Part shown: positions 27,953-35,491 of the stretch, one piece after another | Numbering within the stretch: position 1 is the first letter of the stretch | Layout of the letters: each line of letters starts with the position of its first letter | Assembly (NCBI RefSeq): GCF_014641655.1 | Contig: NZ_BMID01000001.1 | Coordinates: 1,974,427 to 2,038,426 of the forward strand | Source of the DNA: Pseudoblastomonas marina | GTDB lineage: Bacteria; Pseudomonadota; Alphaproteobacteria; Sphingomonadales; Sphingomonadaceae | DNA length: 64,000 bases | Direction of reading: 5' to 3' | Notes under the pieces: generated by a model | Databases searched by the model: none | What the model was told of the DNA's origin: nothing | Seen by the model: the letters and a program-made list of their open reading frames with translations, nothing else | Position numbers and translations under genes: made by a program

Positions 27953-28495
27953 CTACTCCCACAGTGCGGCGAGACGCCGCGCGAGCAGCTTGTGATATTC
28001 GAGAAACAGCATGCCGAAGGTCGGATCGGTCGGCACCGCATCCTCGAGGATCACTACCTTGCCGCCGGTCGCGCGTTCGAGATCAAGCGCGGTGCGACGG
28101 ATATGCCAGTCCGAGGTGACGAGACGGACCGAGCGGAATTCCTTCTCTTCCAGCCACTTCGCCGCTTCGCGAGCGTTGGACTTGGTATCGACCGAAACGA
28201 AATCGAGCGTCACGCAGCATTCCATCAGCGCTTCCTCGACCCCGAAGCCCTCGGCGAATTCGGGCGGGCGCACTTCGCGATCGACCCCGGCGACGAACAT
28301 CGCCTGCGCCTTGTCCTCGCGCAGCAATTCGAGTCCGCGATCGATCCGCCCGCCGCCGCCGGTCGGGACAACGATCGCATCGGTCTGCGTGTCGGCGGCC
28401 GGTTGCGGCAGGACAATCGCGAACCACACGAAGCCGAGCGCCCACAGCAGCGCGACGACGGCGGCCGAACGGCGGACGATCTGGCCGAAACTCAC
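27953..28495 (-). CDS. YdcF/DUF218 family membrane protein
   Basis: 180 residues. An N-terminal transmembrane helix (about 9-28) is followed by a DUF218 domain: DAIVVPTGGGGRIDRGLELL, AMFVAGVDREV, DTKSNAREAAKWL and LVTSDWHIRRT. These proteins bind nucleotide or AdoMet-like ligands and are linked to envelope or polysaccharide work. The start is a GTG at 28495 that overlaps the ftsX stop (GTGA). This position after ftsEX is conserved in alphaproteobacteria. Confidence 0.85.
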   Translation of the reverse strand: MSFGQIVRRSAAVVALLWALGFVWFAIVLPQPAADTQTDAIVVPTGGGGRIDRGLELLREDKAQAMFVAGVDREVRPPEFAEGFGVEEALMECCVTLDFVSVDTKSNAREAAKWLEEKEFRSVRLVTSDWHIRRTALDLERATGGKVVILEDAVPTDPTFGMLFLEYHKLLARRLAALWE

Positions 28496-29445
28496 AGCAT
28501 CTTCCCCAGCGCACGCATGACCGAAAAGCGCGCCGTCGCCATTGCCAGGAACACGCCGACGATCGGCACAGCGGCGAGCGCCAGCCAGTCGTTCCATTCG
28601 AGGGTCGCCTGGCCAGCGAGCCCGTCACCCAGCCCGGCGAAGCGCAGGCCCAGCGCGAGGATCGTCAACAGCGCCACTGCCAGCCCGATCGCTCCGCCCC
28701 CGGCCGCGTCGAGCGCGATCGAGCGCTGGAAAACACGGGCGATCTGGCCATCGGTCCCGCCGAGCATGTGCACCACCTCGATCGTGTCGCGGTGCGCGTT
28801 GATCGCGGTGCGCGCCGCCAGCAACACGGCCGCCGAAGTCGCCGCGGCGAGCATCACGATGAGCGCAAGCGCCATCCAGCGCAGCGATTCGACCGCATCG
28901 AATACCGGTCCGAGCCAGCTCGCCTGCGCATCGACCCGGGCGTCGGGCGCGAGCGGCGCGATCACCTGTTCGATCCGGTCGATGGCGGCGCTGCTCGGTT
29001 CGCCGCGCAGGCGGATATCGACCATGGCGGGGATCGGGACGTTGCCACCCTCGACCGCTTCCTCGCCCAGCCACGGCTCGACCAGCGCATCGAGTTCTTC
29101 CTGCGGCACGCGCCGAACCGAGACGACCCCGGCGAGGCCCTGCAATGCGGGCAGCAGCAATTCGACCTGTCTGCTCCGCTCGCTCTCGTCGGGCTCGAGC
29201 ACCTGGACCGTGACCCCGCCCTCGATCGAGGCCGAGGTGCTCGCAGCCATGTTGCCGAGCGCCAGCGCACCTGCCGCGGCGACCACGGTGATCGCCACCA
29301 TGATCGCGATCAGCCACGGCATCGGCCCGCTCATCCGCGCCTGCGGGACCAGCGCGGTATCGCCCGAGGCACCGAGCGGGCGCCAGCCGCGCCGGACGCT
29401 GTCCTTGACCACCGGCGGGGTGGATTTTCCCTTGGCGCCGCTCAT
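28492..29445 (-). CDS. ftsX: Cell division protein FtsX
   Basis: 317 residues. A first transmembrane helix (about 43-66), an extracytoplasmic domain (VTVQVLEPDESERSRQVE..) and three C-terminal helices give the FtsX layout. With FtsE it forms the ABC-type complex that activates periplasmic amidases at the septum. HRDTIEVVHMLGGTDGQIARVF matches the cytoplasmic coupling loop. The start at 29445 overlaps the ftsE stop (ATGA). Confidence 0.9.
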   Translation of the reverse strand: MSGAKGKSTPPVVKDSVRRGWRPLGASGDTALVPQARMSGPMPWLIAIMVAITVVAAAGALALGNMAASTSASIEGGVTVQVLEPDESERSRQVELLLPALQGLAGVVSVRRVPQEELDALVEPWLGEEAVEGGNVPIPAMVDIRLRGEPSSAAIDRIEQVIAPLAPDARVDAQASWLGPVFDAVESLRWMALALIVMLAAATSAAVLLAARTAINAHRDTIEVVHMLGGTDGQIARVFQRSIALDAAGGGAIGLAVALLTILALGLRFAGLGDGLAGQATLEWNDWLALAAVPIVGVFLAMATARFSVMRALGKML

Positions 29446-30167
29446 GCCGAAAGGCCCTTGCGCGGAGGATAGCGCAGGGCGCCGGTGGGGTCCGAAAGCT
29501 TGCCCTTGTCGAGGCGCATGATGAGCGAGTCGGGCACCTTGCGCAACAAATGGAGATCGTGGGTCGCGACCACCACCGCGGTGCCCAGGCGCCCCAGCGC
29601 CTCGAACAGCCGCATCAGCTTGACCGCCATGTCGGGATCGACATTGCCGGTCGGTTCGTCGGCCACGAGCATGTCGGGCCGCCCGATGACCGCGCGCGCG
29701 ATCGCCACGCGCTGCTGCTCCCCGCCCGACAGGGTAGCGGGTCGCGCATCGACCCGATCGGCGAGCCCGACCCATTCGAGCATGTCGCCGACCGGCTTGC
29801 GCAGATCCTTTTCCGCCACGCCCGCCACCCGCAGTGGCAGCGCGACATTGTCGAAGGCGGAGAGGTGCTGGAGCAGGCGAAAATTCTGGAACACCGTGCC
29901 GATCCGGCGCCGATAGCCCGGCAGCCGGTCACGCGGCAGCGTGATCGCGTCCTGCCCGAACATCGAGATTGCCCCGCGCGAGGGGCGCTGGGCGAGGTAG
30001 AGCAGCTTGAGCAGCGAGGTCTTGCCCGCGCCGCTCGCCCCTGTGAGGAAGTAGAATCGGCCCGGATAAAGCGAGAAGGAGACGTCGCTCAGCACTTCCT
30101 TGCCCGTCCCGTAGCGCAACCCGACATTGTCGAAGCGAACGATCTCATCTTCGCTGGCCGTGGTCAT
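29442..30167 (-). CDS. ftsE: Cell division ATP-binding protein FtsE
   Basis: 241 residues. ABC ATPase with Walker A GASGAGKT (43-50), Q-loop TVFQNFRLL, signature LSGGEQQR (146-153) and Walker B MLVADEPTGNVD. FtsE energises FtsX at the divisome. It heads the operon ftsE-ftsX-ydcF-plsC. Its ATG at 30167 begins the conserved region; the 151-base gap to the divergent zinc-ribbon gene probably holds both promoters. Confidence 0.93.
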   Translation of the reverse strand: MTTASEDEIVRFDNVGLRYGTGKEVLSDVSFSLYPGRFYFLTGASGAGKTSLLKLLYLAQRPSRGAISMFGQDAITLPRDRLPGYRRRIGTVFQNFRLLQHLSAFDNVALPLRVAGVAEKDLRKPVGDMLEWVGLADRVDARPATLSGGEQQRVAIARAVIGRPDMLVADEPTGNVDPDMAVKLMRLFEALGRLGTAVVVATHDLHLLRKVPDSLIMRLDKGKLSDPTGALRYPPRKGLSA

Positions 30168-30318
30168 GGGCTTTCGAGGCTCTTTTCTCGTTCTGGCGCG
30201 CTGCGCCCGGTCGATAGGGGCTATAGCGATGCCTCCATGTGGAAAAAAGGCCCGCATGCGCGCGTTTGCACGGGCGCGAACTTGCGGCGCCGTGCGCGTT
30301 GTGCGTAAGCCCCTTGGG

Positions 30319-31275
30319 ATGATTATTGCCTGTCCGGCCTGCAACACGCGCTATGCCGTCCCCGACAGCGCCATCGGCGTGGACGGTCGGACCGTGCGTT
30401 GCGCGAAGTGCAAGCACAGCTGGTTCCAGGACGGTCCGCCGGTCGAGCGACTGACCGATGCGCCGGCTCCGCCCCCTCCGCCACCGCCTGCGCCCCAGAC
30501 TCGGTCCCAGCGCGCGCCCGAAGGTGCGTCCGAGACCGCACCGGCCCGCCGGACACCCATGGCCGGGCCCGCAGCCGAAGGCGTCGAGCGTCCCGTCGCG
30601 CCCGACCAGGTGCCGCCGCCTGCACCGACATCCGCCCCGGTGCCGCCGTCCGAGCCGGCCCCGGAAGAGGGCAACGAACCGGTGCCACCGCCGCCGGTCG
30701 CCGATCCGGTGCCCGAACGGTTCGACGAGGACGATCACGGCGAACCGCCGGTCGGGCACGACATCCCCGCGCACGATCACGGTTCATACGACGAGGAAGA
30801 TGTCGAAACCGGATCGAGCTTCGCGCACGAACCGCCCTTCCGCCCGCGCCGCAACTGGACGCGGATCTGGACGATCGGCGCGGTCGCCTTCGCGCTTGCC
30901 GCGCTCGGTGTGTTCGGGGCGTTGCAATATTTCGGCATGCCCGACTGGTTGCCGGGCAACCGCCCGACCTTCGTCCAGGCACCGCCCGATCTCGTGCTCG
31001 AATTCCCGCCCGACCGGCAGGACCGGCGCACACTGCCCAACGGGATCGAATATTTCGAGACCAGCGGGACGGTGACCAATGTCGGCACCGAGACCCGGCG
31101 CCTGCCCCCGATCAAGATCGTGCTGCGCGATTCGCGCGAGCGGATCGTTTACGAAACGCAGATCGTCCCCCCGGTGGGCGAGCTCGCCCCGGGCGAAAGC
31201 GTGACCGTGAACGAGGCGATCGTCGACGTGCCGACCAGCGCGAAATTCACCGAATTCGGATGGGCGGCGTTCTGA
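30319..31275 (+). CDS. Zinc-ribbon (MJ0042-type)/DUF3426 membrane protein
   Basis: 318 residues. The first 36 residues are an MJ0042-type zinc ribbon (Cys5, Cys8, Cys28, Cys31: CPAC...CAKCKHSW). A very proline-rich and acidic linker (about 45-170) follows, then one transmembrane helix (about 183-205) and a C-terminal DUF3426 beta domain (YFETSGTVTNVGTETRRLP) outside the membrane. The gene is found divergent from ftsEX in many alphaproteobacteria, suggesting an envelope or division role. I chose the ATG at 30319, directly at the ribbon. Confidence 0.85.
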   Translation: MIIACPACNTRYAVPDSAIGVDGRTVRCAKCKHSWFQDGPPVERLTDAPAPPPPPPPAPQTRSQRAPEGASETAPARRTPMAGPAAEGVERPVAPDQVPPPAPTSAPVPPSEPAPEEGNEPVPPPPVADPVPERFDEDDHGEPPVGHDIPAHDHGSYDEEDVETGSSFAHEPPFRPRRNWTRIWTIGAVAFALAALGVFGALQYFGMPDWLPGNRPTFVQAPPDLVLEFPPDRQDRRTLPNGIEYFETSGTVTNVGTETRRLPPIKIVLRDSRERIVYETQIVPPVGELAPGESVTVNEAIVDVPTSAKFTEFGWAAF

Positions 31276-31320
31276 CGCTGAGAAAATTCGCGCGAATGCA
31301 AGCAAACCGCACGGATGCGC

Positions 31321-31349
31321 TTGCGGCCCCGCCAAACCGGTGTTAATGG
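31321..31349 (+). promoter_or_regulatory. Weak promoter-like sequence of tRNA-Leu(GAG)
   Basis: TTGCGG (31321-31326) and TTAATG (31343-31348) are 16 bases apart. The -10 element aligns with that of the other tRNA-Leu promoter, and the bases after it are nearly identical there. Confidence 0.4.
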
Positions 31350-31365
31350 CGCGCGCCTACCGAGC

Positions 31366-31391
31366 AGGCCCGCTCCTTCGATAGCGGGCCT
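31366..31391 (+). other. Hairpin in the leader of tRNA-Leu(GAG)
   Basis: AGGCCCGCT (31366-31374) and AGCGGGCCT (31383-31391) form a perfect 9-bp stem with an 8-base loop. It lies between the putative promoter and the mature tRNA. The bases after it (TGTC) do not form a T run, so a leader or processing structure is more likely than a terminator, although it could also end the upstream DUF3426 transcript. Confidence 0.5.
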
Positions 31392-31406
31392 TGTCATGTC
31401 TAGAGT

Positions 31407-31494
31407 GCGGTCGTGGCGGAACTGGTAGACGCGCAACGTTGAGGTCGTTGTGGGTGAATAACCCGTGGAAGTTCGAGTCTTCTCGACCGCACCA
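31407..31494 (+). tRNA. tRNA-Leu (anticodon GAG)
   Basis: 88-base class II tRNA. The acceptor stem GCGGTCG pairs perfectly with CGACCGC, followed by encoded ACCA. The leucine-type D arm (TGGCGGAACTGGTAGACGC), anticodon loop TTGAGGT (GAG) with stem CAACG/CGTTG, a long variable arm and the GTTCGAGTC T loop are complete. It reads CUC and CUU. Confidence 0.96.
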
Positions 31495-31563
31495 GACATT
31501 TCGGTTCCAGCCACAATCGATCGATTCGAGGCAGTACCGGCCGGCGCATACGCGCGATCGCTG

Positions 31564-33837
31564 TCAGGCGACCTTGCGACTGTATTCGGCGGTGATCGTG
31601 CGGATATCGTCGAAGGTCATCGGTTTTCCGATCAGGTAACCCTGCGCGATGTCGCACCCGGCCGAGCGGAGGAATTCGAGGCACTCGGCGTGCTCGACGC
31701 CTTCGGCGACGACGGTCAGGCCGAGTTCGTGCGCCAGCTGGATCGTCGACCGCACGAGCATGGCATCGCTGACCTCCTTGTGGGCATGCTGGACGAAGCT
31801 CCGATCGATCTTCAGTTCGGACAGCGGCATCGTCTTGAGGTAGGAGAGGCTCGATTGCCCGGTGCCGTAATCGTCGATCGAAATGGCGATGCCGAGCGCG
31901 CGCAAGCGATGGAGCGCAGCGGTCGATTCCTCGGGATCGTCGAGCGTCGCGCTTTCGGTGATTTCGAAAACCAACCTGTCCCGCGGGATGCCACTGGTCG
32001 ATACCAGCTGTTCGATTTCCCGGATGAAGGACCTCGAGGATAGCAGCCGCGCCGAAATATTGACGGCGGCGCGCAGCACGATCCCCTCGTCGCACCAGGC
32101 CATCAGCGCGTCGATCGACTTGCGCAGGACGTAAATCGTCAGCGAATCGATCCGGTTGGATTTCTCGGCCAGCGGGATGAAGTGGCCGGGAGCGAGGAAA
32201 CCGCGGGTCGGATGCTGCCAGCGCACCAATGCCTCGACGCTTGCGATCTCGTTCGACCCCAGATCGAGTTGCGGCTGGAACCAGACCTGCAACTCCTCGC
32301 GTTCGATCGCACCTTCCAGCTCGCCGAGTAGCGAAACGCGGCGTTCCATGTTTTCCTGTTCGGTGTCGGCGTGGAAGGAGACGGTCCGTTTCTGGGTCGC
32401 CGCCACGCGCGCCGCGTGGATCGCTTCGTTGAGCGCATCTTTCGATGCCACCCCGAAGGTCAGGTCGGTATCGACCGCCCGGTTATCGATATACATCGGC
32501 GCGCGCAGGAGCTTTGCCAGCTTTGCCAGCTCCTGATCGGGATCGTAGCCAAGGGCCGAAACCGTCCATGCGAGCACTCGCTCCTCGACCCGGAAGATAC
32601 ACACCGATGCATCGTACTCAGTGACACGGTCGGCCATGCGCCGGATCAGCGTATCGCTCCCATCCTCACCGAGAACGGCGCGCAGGGCCTCGTAATTGTC
32701 GAGTGCCATGGCGATCGTGAGGCGTTCCTCGTCGATCCCGGGGCGCTGTACGAACGCGCGACGATTTTGCAGGTCGGTGCCGGGGTCGTAGAGACGCCGA
32801 TGCTGGAAATCGTGGTGGAGATGTCGTGCGATGATCATTCCGGTAACCGCGATTACGCATACCAGCGCCGGCACGATATCAGCCGCGATCCGCGACACCG
32901 CCTGCAAGCAGAACCCGGCGACCATCAACGACACGATGATCGTGCCGCCCCTCGCGGCAGCCAGTGCGGAAGTCTGGGCACCGAGGATCCACACCGAGAT
33001 CAAAGCCGCAAACGCCAGTGGCAGGATCCAGCCGATTTCGACGAAGCGTCCCGCCAGCAGCGTTTCGACACCCAGCGCCTGGACGACCGCCCCCGGAATG
33101 ACGCCATGAAGCGGCACGGGGTAACGATCGAACAGCTCGATCGCGGTCGCGCCGATGATGACGTCCTTGCCGCGCAACTCGTCGGGATCGAACCGGCCAC
33201 GCTCGATCTTGACGAAGCTGTGGCGGGGAATCGTGGCCGGATCCACCGACAGGTCCAGCGCGAAGATTTCGTCGACCGCGCCATTCGCGCCCGAACTGGC
33301 AGCCGCGAGCGACGGCCGCGGCATGTCGCCGGTAACCGCCCCCATCGGCAGCGAACGCACGAAGCCGTCGGCATCGGGCCGCATCATGACCGAAGCGAGG
33401 CTGACCGAGCGCCTCAGCGGCTCGATCGGCAGTGCTTCGAGCGCGCGGCGATCGTTCGCGCTCGCGGCCTGGGAAAAGGTCGGCAGGTAAACGGGGGTCT
33501 TGGCGCGTTCGAGCGCGGCGGCAAAGGCAGCGTCGTCACCCGCCGCCGATGGCGAGGAGAAGTCGATATCGAAGGCAATCGATCGCACGCCCGCCTCGTC
33601 GAGGCGCTTGACCACGTTCGCGTAATGCTGGCGCGGCCATGGCCAGCGATTGACTGCTGCCAGGCTGGCGGCATCGATCTCGACGACGTGGACCTGGCCA
33701 CTGGCCTCGCGGGGCGACCACTCGTGGATCGCTTCGCGCCACTGCTGCTCGAGCGTGACATGCAGCCCGCTGACGGCGAATAGCGCCGCCGCGGCAATGC
33801 CCGTCAGGAAAGCGGAAAAAGCGAACAGGAACCGCAT
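31564..33837 (-). CDS. CHASE2 sensor with degenerate GGDEF and intact EAL (c-di-GMP phosphodiesterase)
   Basis: About 757 residues from the ATG at 33837; a GTG at 33870 would add 11. Layout: one transmembrane helix, a periplasmic CHASE2 sensor (about 35-265, with IDAASLAAVNRWPWPRQHYA and AFDIDF), three transmembrane helices (about 270-345), a GGDEF fold whose signature is lost (EERVL in the expected place) and a C-terminal EAL domain. The EAL domain keeps the catalytic set: EAL in VEALVRW, NISARLL, FEITES, DDYGTG, LKIDRSFV, VVAEGVEH and QGYLIGKP. It should therefore degrade c-di-GMP in response to an envelope signal. It lies 47 bases after the FecR-domain gene, on the same strand. Confidence 0.9.
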   Translation of the reverse strand: MRFLFAFSAFLTGIAAAALFAVSGLHVTLEQQWREAIHEWSPREASGQVHVVEIDAASLAAVNRWPWPRQHYANVVKRLDEAGVRSIAFDIDFSSPSAAGDDAAFAAALERAKTPVYLPTFSQAASANDRRALEALPIEPLRRSVSLASVMMRPDADGFVRSLPMGAVTGDMPRPSLAAASSGANGAVDEIFALDLSVDPATIPRHSFVKIERGRFDPDELRGKDVIIGATAIELFDRYPVPLHGVIPGAVVQALGVETLLAGRFVEIGWILPLAFAALISVWILGAQTSALAAARGGTIIVSLMVAGFCLQAVSRIAADIVPALVCVIAVTGMIIARHLHHDFQHRRLYDPGTDLQNRRAFVQRPGIDEERLTIAMALDNYEALRAVLGEDGSDTLIRRMADRVTEYDASVCIFRVEERVLAWTVSALGYDPDQELAKLAKLLRAPMYIDNRAVDTDLTFGVASKDALNEAIHAARVAATQKRTVSFHADTEQENMERRVSLLGELEGAIEREELQVWFQPQLDLGSNEIASVEALVRWQHPTRGFLAPGHFIPLAEKSNRIDSLTIYVLRKSIDALMAWCDEGIVLRAAVNISARLLSSRSFIREIEQLVSTSGIPRDRLVFEITESATLDDPEESTAALHRLRALGIAISIDDYGTGQSSLSYLKTMPLSELKIDRSFVQHAHKEVSDAMLVRSTIQLAHELGLTVVAEGVEHAECLEFLRSAGCDIAQGYLIGKPMTFDDIRTITAEYSRKVA

Positions 33838-33884
33838 GGGCGCGTCAGGCTGTGCTGGCTGACACGACACAGTGGATCACCGGC

Positions 33885-35342
33885 TCAGACCGGCGCATCG
33901 CCGCCCCCGAAACCGGCAGGCTTGCCATTGCCGGGACCGTTGCCCGGCCCGCCACCGTTTCCGCCACCGTTGCCATTGCCGTTGCCCGGCTCCTCAGGGT
34001 CGAGGCCGCCGTTCTCGGGATCGACACCCTGGCCCGGATCTCCTCCGGCCGGATCGACTCCTTGGCCGGGATCCTCGCCGCCATTGCCCGGATCGGACCC
34101 GGGCCCTTGCCCTGGATTACCATTGTCGGGCGCACCGCCACCATTCCCGGCGCCACCATCGTTGCCGCTGCCTGCGCCGCCGCCATTGCCACTACCAGCA
34201 CCGCCGCCATTGCCGCTACCAGCACCGCCGCCATTGCCGCTACCAGCACCGCCGCCATTGCCGCTACCAGCACCGCCGCCATTGCCGCTACCAGCACCGC
34301 CGCCGTTGCCGCTACCGGCTCCGCCGCCATTGCCGTTGCCAGCACCGCCGCCGTTGCCGCTACCGGCTCCGCCGCCATTGCCGTTGCCAGCACCGCCGCC
34401 ATTGCCGTTGCCAGCACCGCCGCCATTGCCGCTACCGGCTCCGCCTCCATTGCCACTGCCTGCGCCGCCGCCATTGCCGCTACCGGCTCCGCCGCCATTG
34501 CCGTTGTCGGCACCACCGCCATTGCCGCTACCAGCACCGCCGCCATTGCCGGCATTGCCGCCAGCTTTGCTGCGGGCAGCTGCCGCCACGATATTGCCCG
34601 CGAGCGATCCGATTTCACCCTGGATAAAACCGCCGGAAACCTCGTCGAGATCGACCGGGCCGCTGACGATCGCCCCGCCGATTTCCTGCGACGCACCGCC
34701 GGGGTTCGGAACCGGCACCTTGACCGTGCCGCCCTGAGGTTGGCCGGCGCCGCGATTGGGCGAATCGATGATTTTCTGCCCGTCGCCCTCGACCACGAGC
34801 CGCAGGCGGTCGTTCGCGCTGACCATCGCCACCACGCCCGGCAGGACGAGGTCCTTTGCCCCGCCATCCTCGGTCGCCACTTCGACCGCGCCTTCGGTCA
34901 CCTGCACCGAGGCCCCTTCGGCCCCGACGGTGACGGTAAAGGTCGTGCCCTTTACCACCGCGGCGAGATACGGCGTGCCGACGCCGAAATGCGGATCCTT
35001 CTGCTTGTCGATCCGGAACAGCGCACGCCCCCAGTCCTGCACTACCTGGATCACCGAGCGCGATTCGCTCCCGTCGGCGATGCGAATGCGCGTATTGGGC
35101 CGGATCGTGACGAACTGCCGTTCGCGGACGATTATCGCATTGCCGCCATTGCGCGCCTCAATCGAATCGCCTGGATCGAGCTTAGCGCCGCGACGCGCCG
35201 CACGTTCACCACTGTCGTCCTTGATCACGACCTGGCCTTCGACCTCGCTCACGGTCCAGGGGCCGGACTGGGCAAACGCACTCGTACTGCTCAAGAGAAC
35301 AGCGATCGGTGCAAGAACGATGGTTGTTCGTCTGTGGCGCAT
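33885..35342 (-). CDS. Exported FecR-domain protein with Gly/Asn-rich repeats
   Basis: 485 residues. A signal peptide ends near AFAQ (residue 25) and there is no transmembrane helix, so it is periplasmic or secreted. Residues about 30-150 are a FecR-type domain (WTVSEVEGQVVIKDDSG, IEARNGGNAIIVRERQFVTI, FRIDKQKDPHFGVGTPYLAA, TEGAVEV). A linker (about 155-255) leads to about 17 near-identical 8-residue units NGGGAGSG (or NGGGAGNG), then a Gly/Pro/Asp-rich tail. FecR domains elsewhere sense TonB-receptor or sigma-factor signals, but no sigma factor is here. AAGGGA lies 8-9 bases before the ATG. Confidence 0.85.
   Translation of the reverse strand: MRHRRTTIVLAPIAVLLSSTSAFAQSGPWTVSEVEGQVVIKDDSGERAARRGAKLDPGDSIEARNGGNAIIVRERQFVTIRPNTRIRIADGSESRSVIQVVQDWGRALFRIDKQKDPHFGVGTPYLAAVVKGTTFTVTVGAEGASVQVTEGAVEVATEDGGAKDLVLPGVVAMVSANDRLRLVVEGDGQKIIDSPNRGAGQPQGGTVKVPVPNPGGASQEIGGAIVSGPVDLDEVSGGFIQGEIGSLAGNIVAAAARSKAGGNAGNGGGAGSGNGGGADNGNGGGAGSGNGGGAGSGNGGGAGSGNGGGAGNGNGGGAGNGNGGGAGSGNGGGAGNGNGGGAGSGNGGGAGSGNGGGAGSGNGGGAGSGNGGGAGSGNGGGAGSGNGGGAGSGNDGGAGNGGGAPDNGNPGQGPGSDPGNGGEDPGQGVDPAGGDPGQGVDPENGGLDPEEPGNGNGNGGGNGGGPGNGPGNGKPAGFGGGDAPV
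34139..34556. repeat. 24-bp tandem repeats inside the FecR-domain gene
   Basis: About 17 imperfect copies of a 24-base unit (on the plus strand, of the form GCCGCTACCAGCACCGCC plus GCCATT), each coding for eight residues of the NGGGAGSG type. Differences between copies are mostly single bases (GCTACC/GTTGCC, CAGCA/CGGCT). Because 24 is a multiple of three, gain or loss of units keeps the frame. Confidence 0.9.
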
Positions 35343-35491
35343 AGTACAATCCCTTCAGCCCTACCGAATAGGACAGGGCATCTTTCACTCAGACAAAGGA
35401 TGTTGGTTAAAAACGGGTAACTTCGAATACTAATATTAAGCATTTGGTTATGGCGACCCGTTAATGAGCGCAGCCAGGGAGGTCGCACTTG

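Noticed and set aside
31366-31391. Hairpin as intrinsic terminator of the DUF3426 gene
   Set aside because: No T run follows, and it lies after the tRNA promoter-like block, so a leader structure is at least as likely; it is listed as a hairpin only.
34139-34556. 24-bp repeats considered as a CRISPR array
   Set aside because: The units abut without unique spacers, translate in frame as NGGGAGSG, and no cas genes are near; they are coding repeats in the FecR-domain gene.
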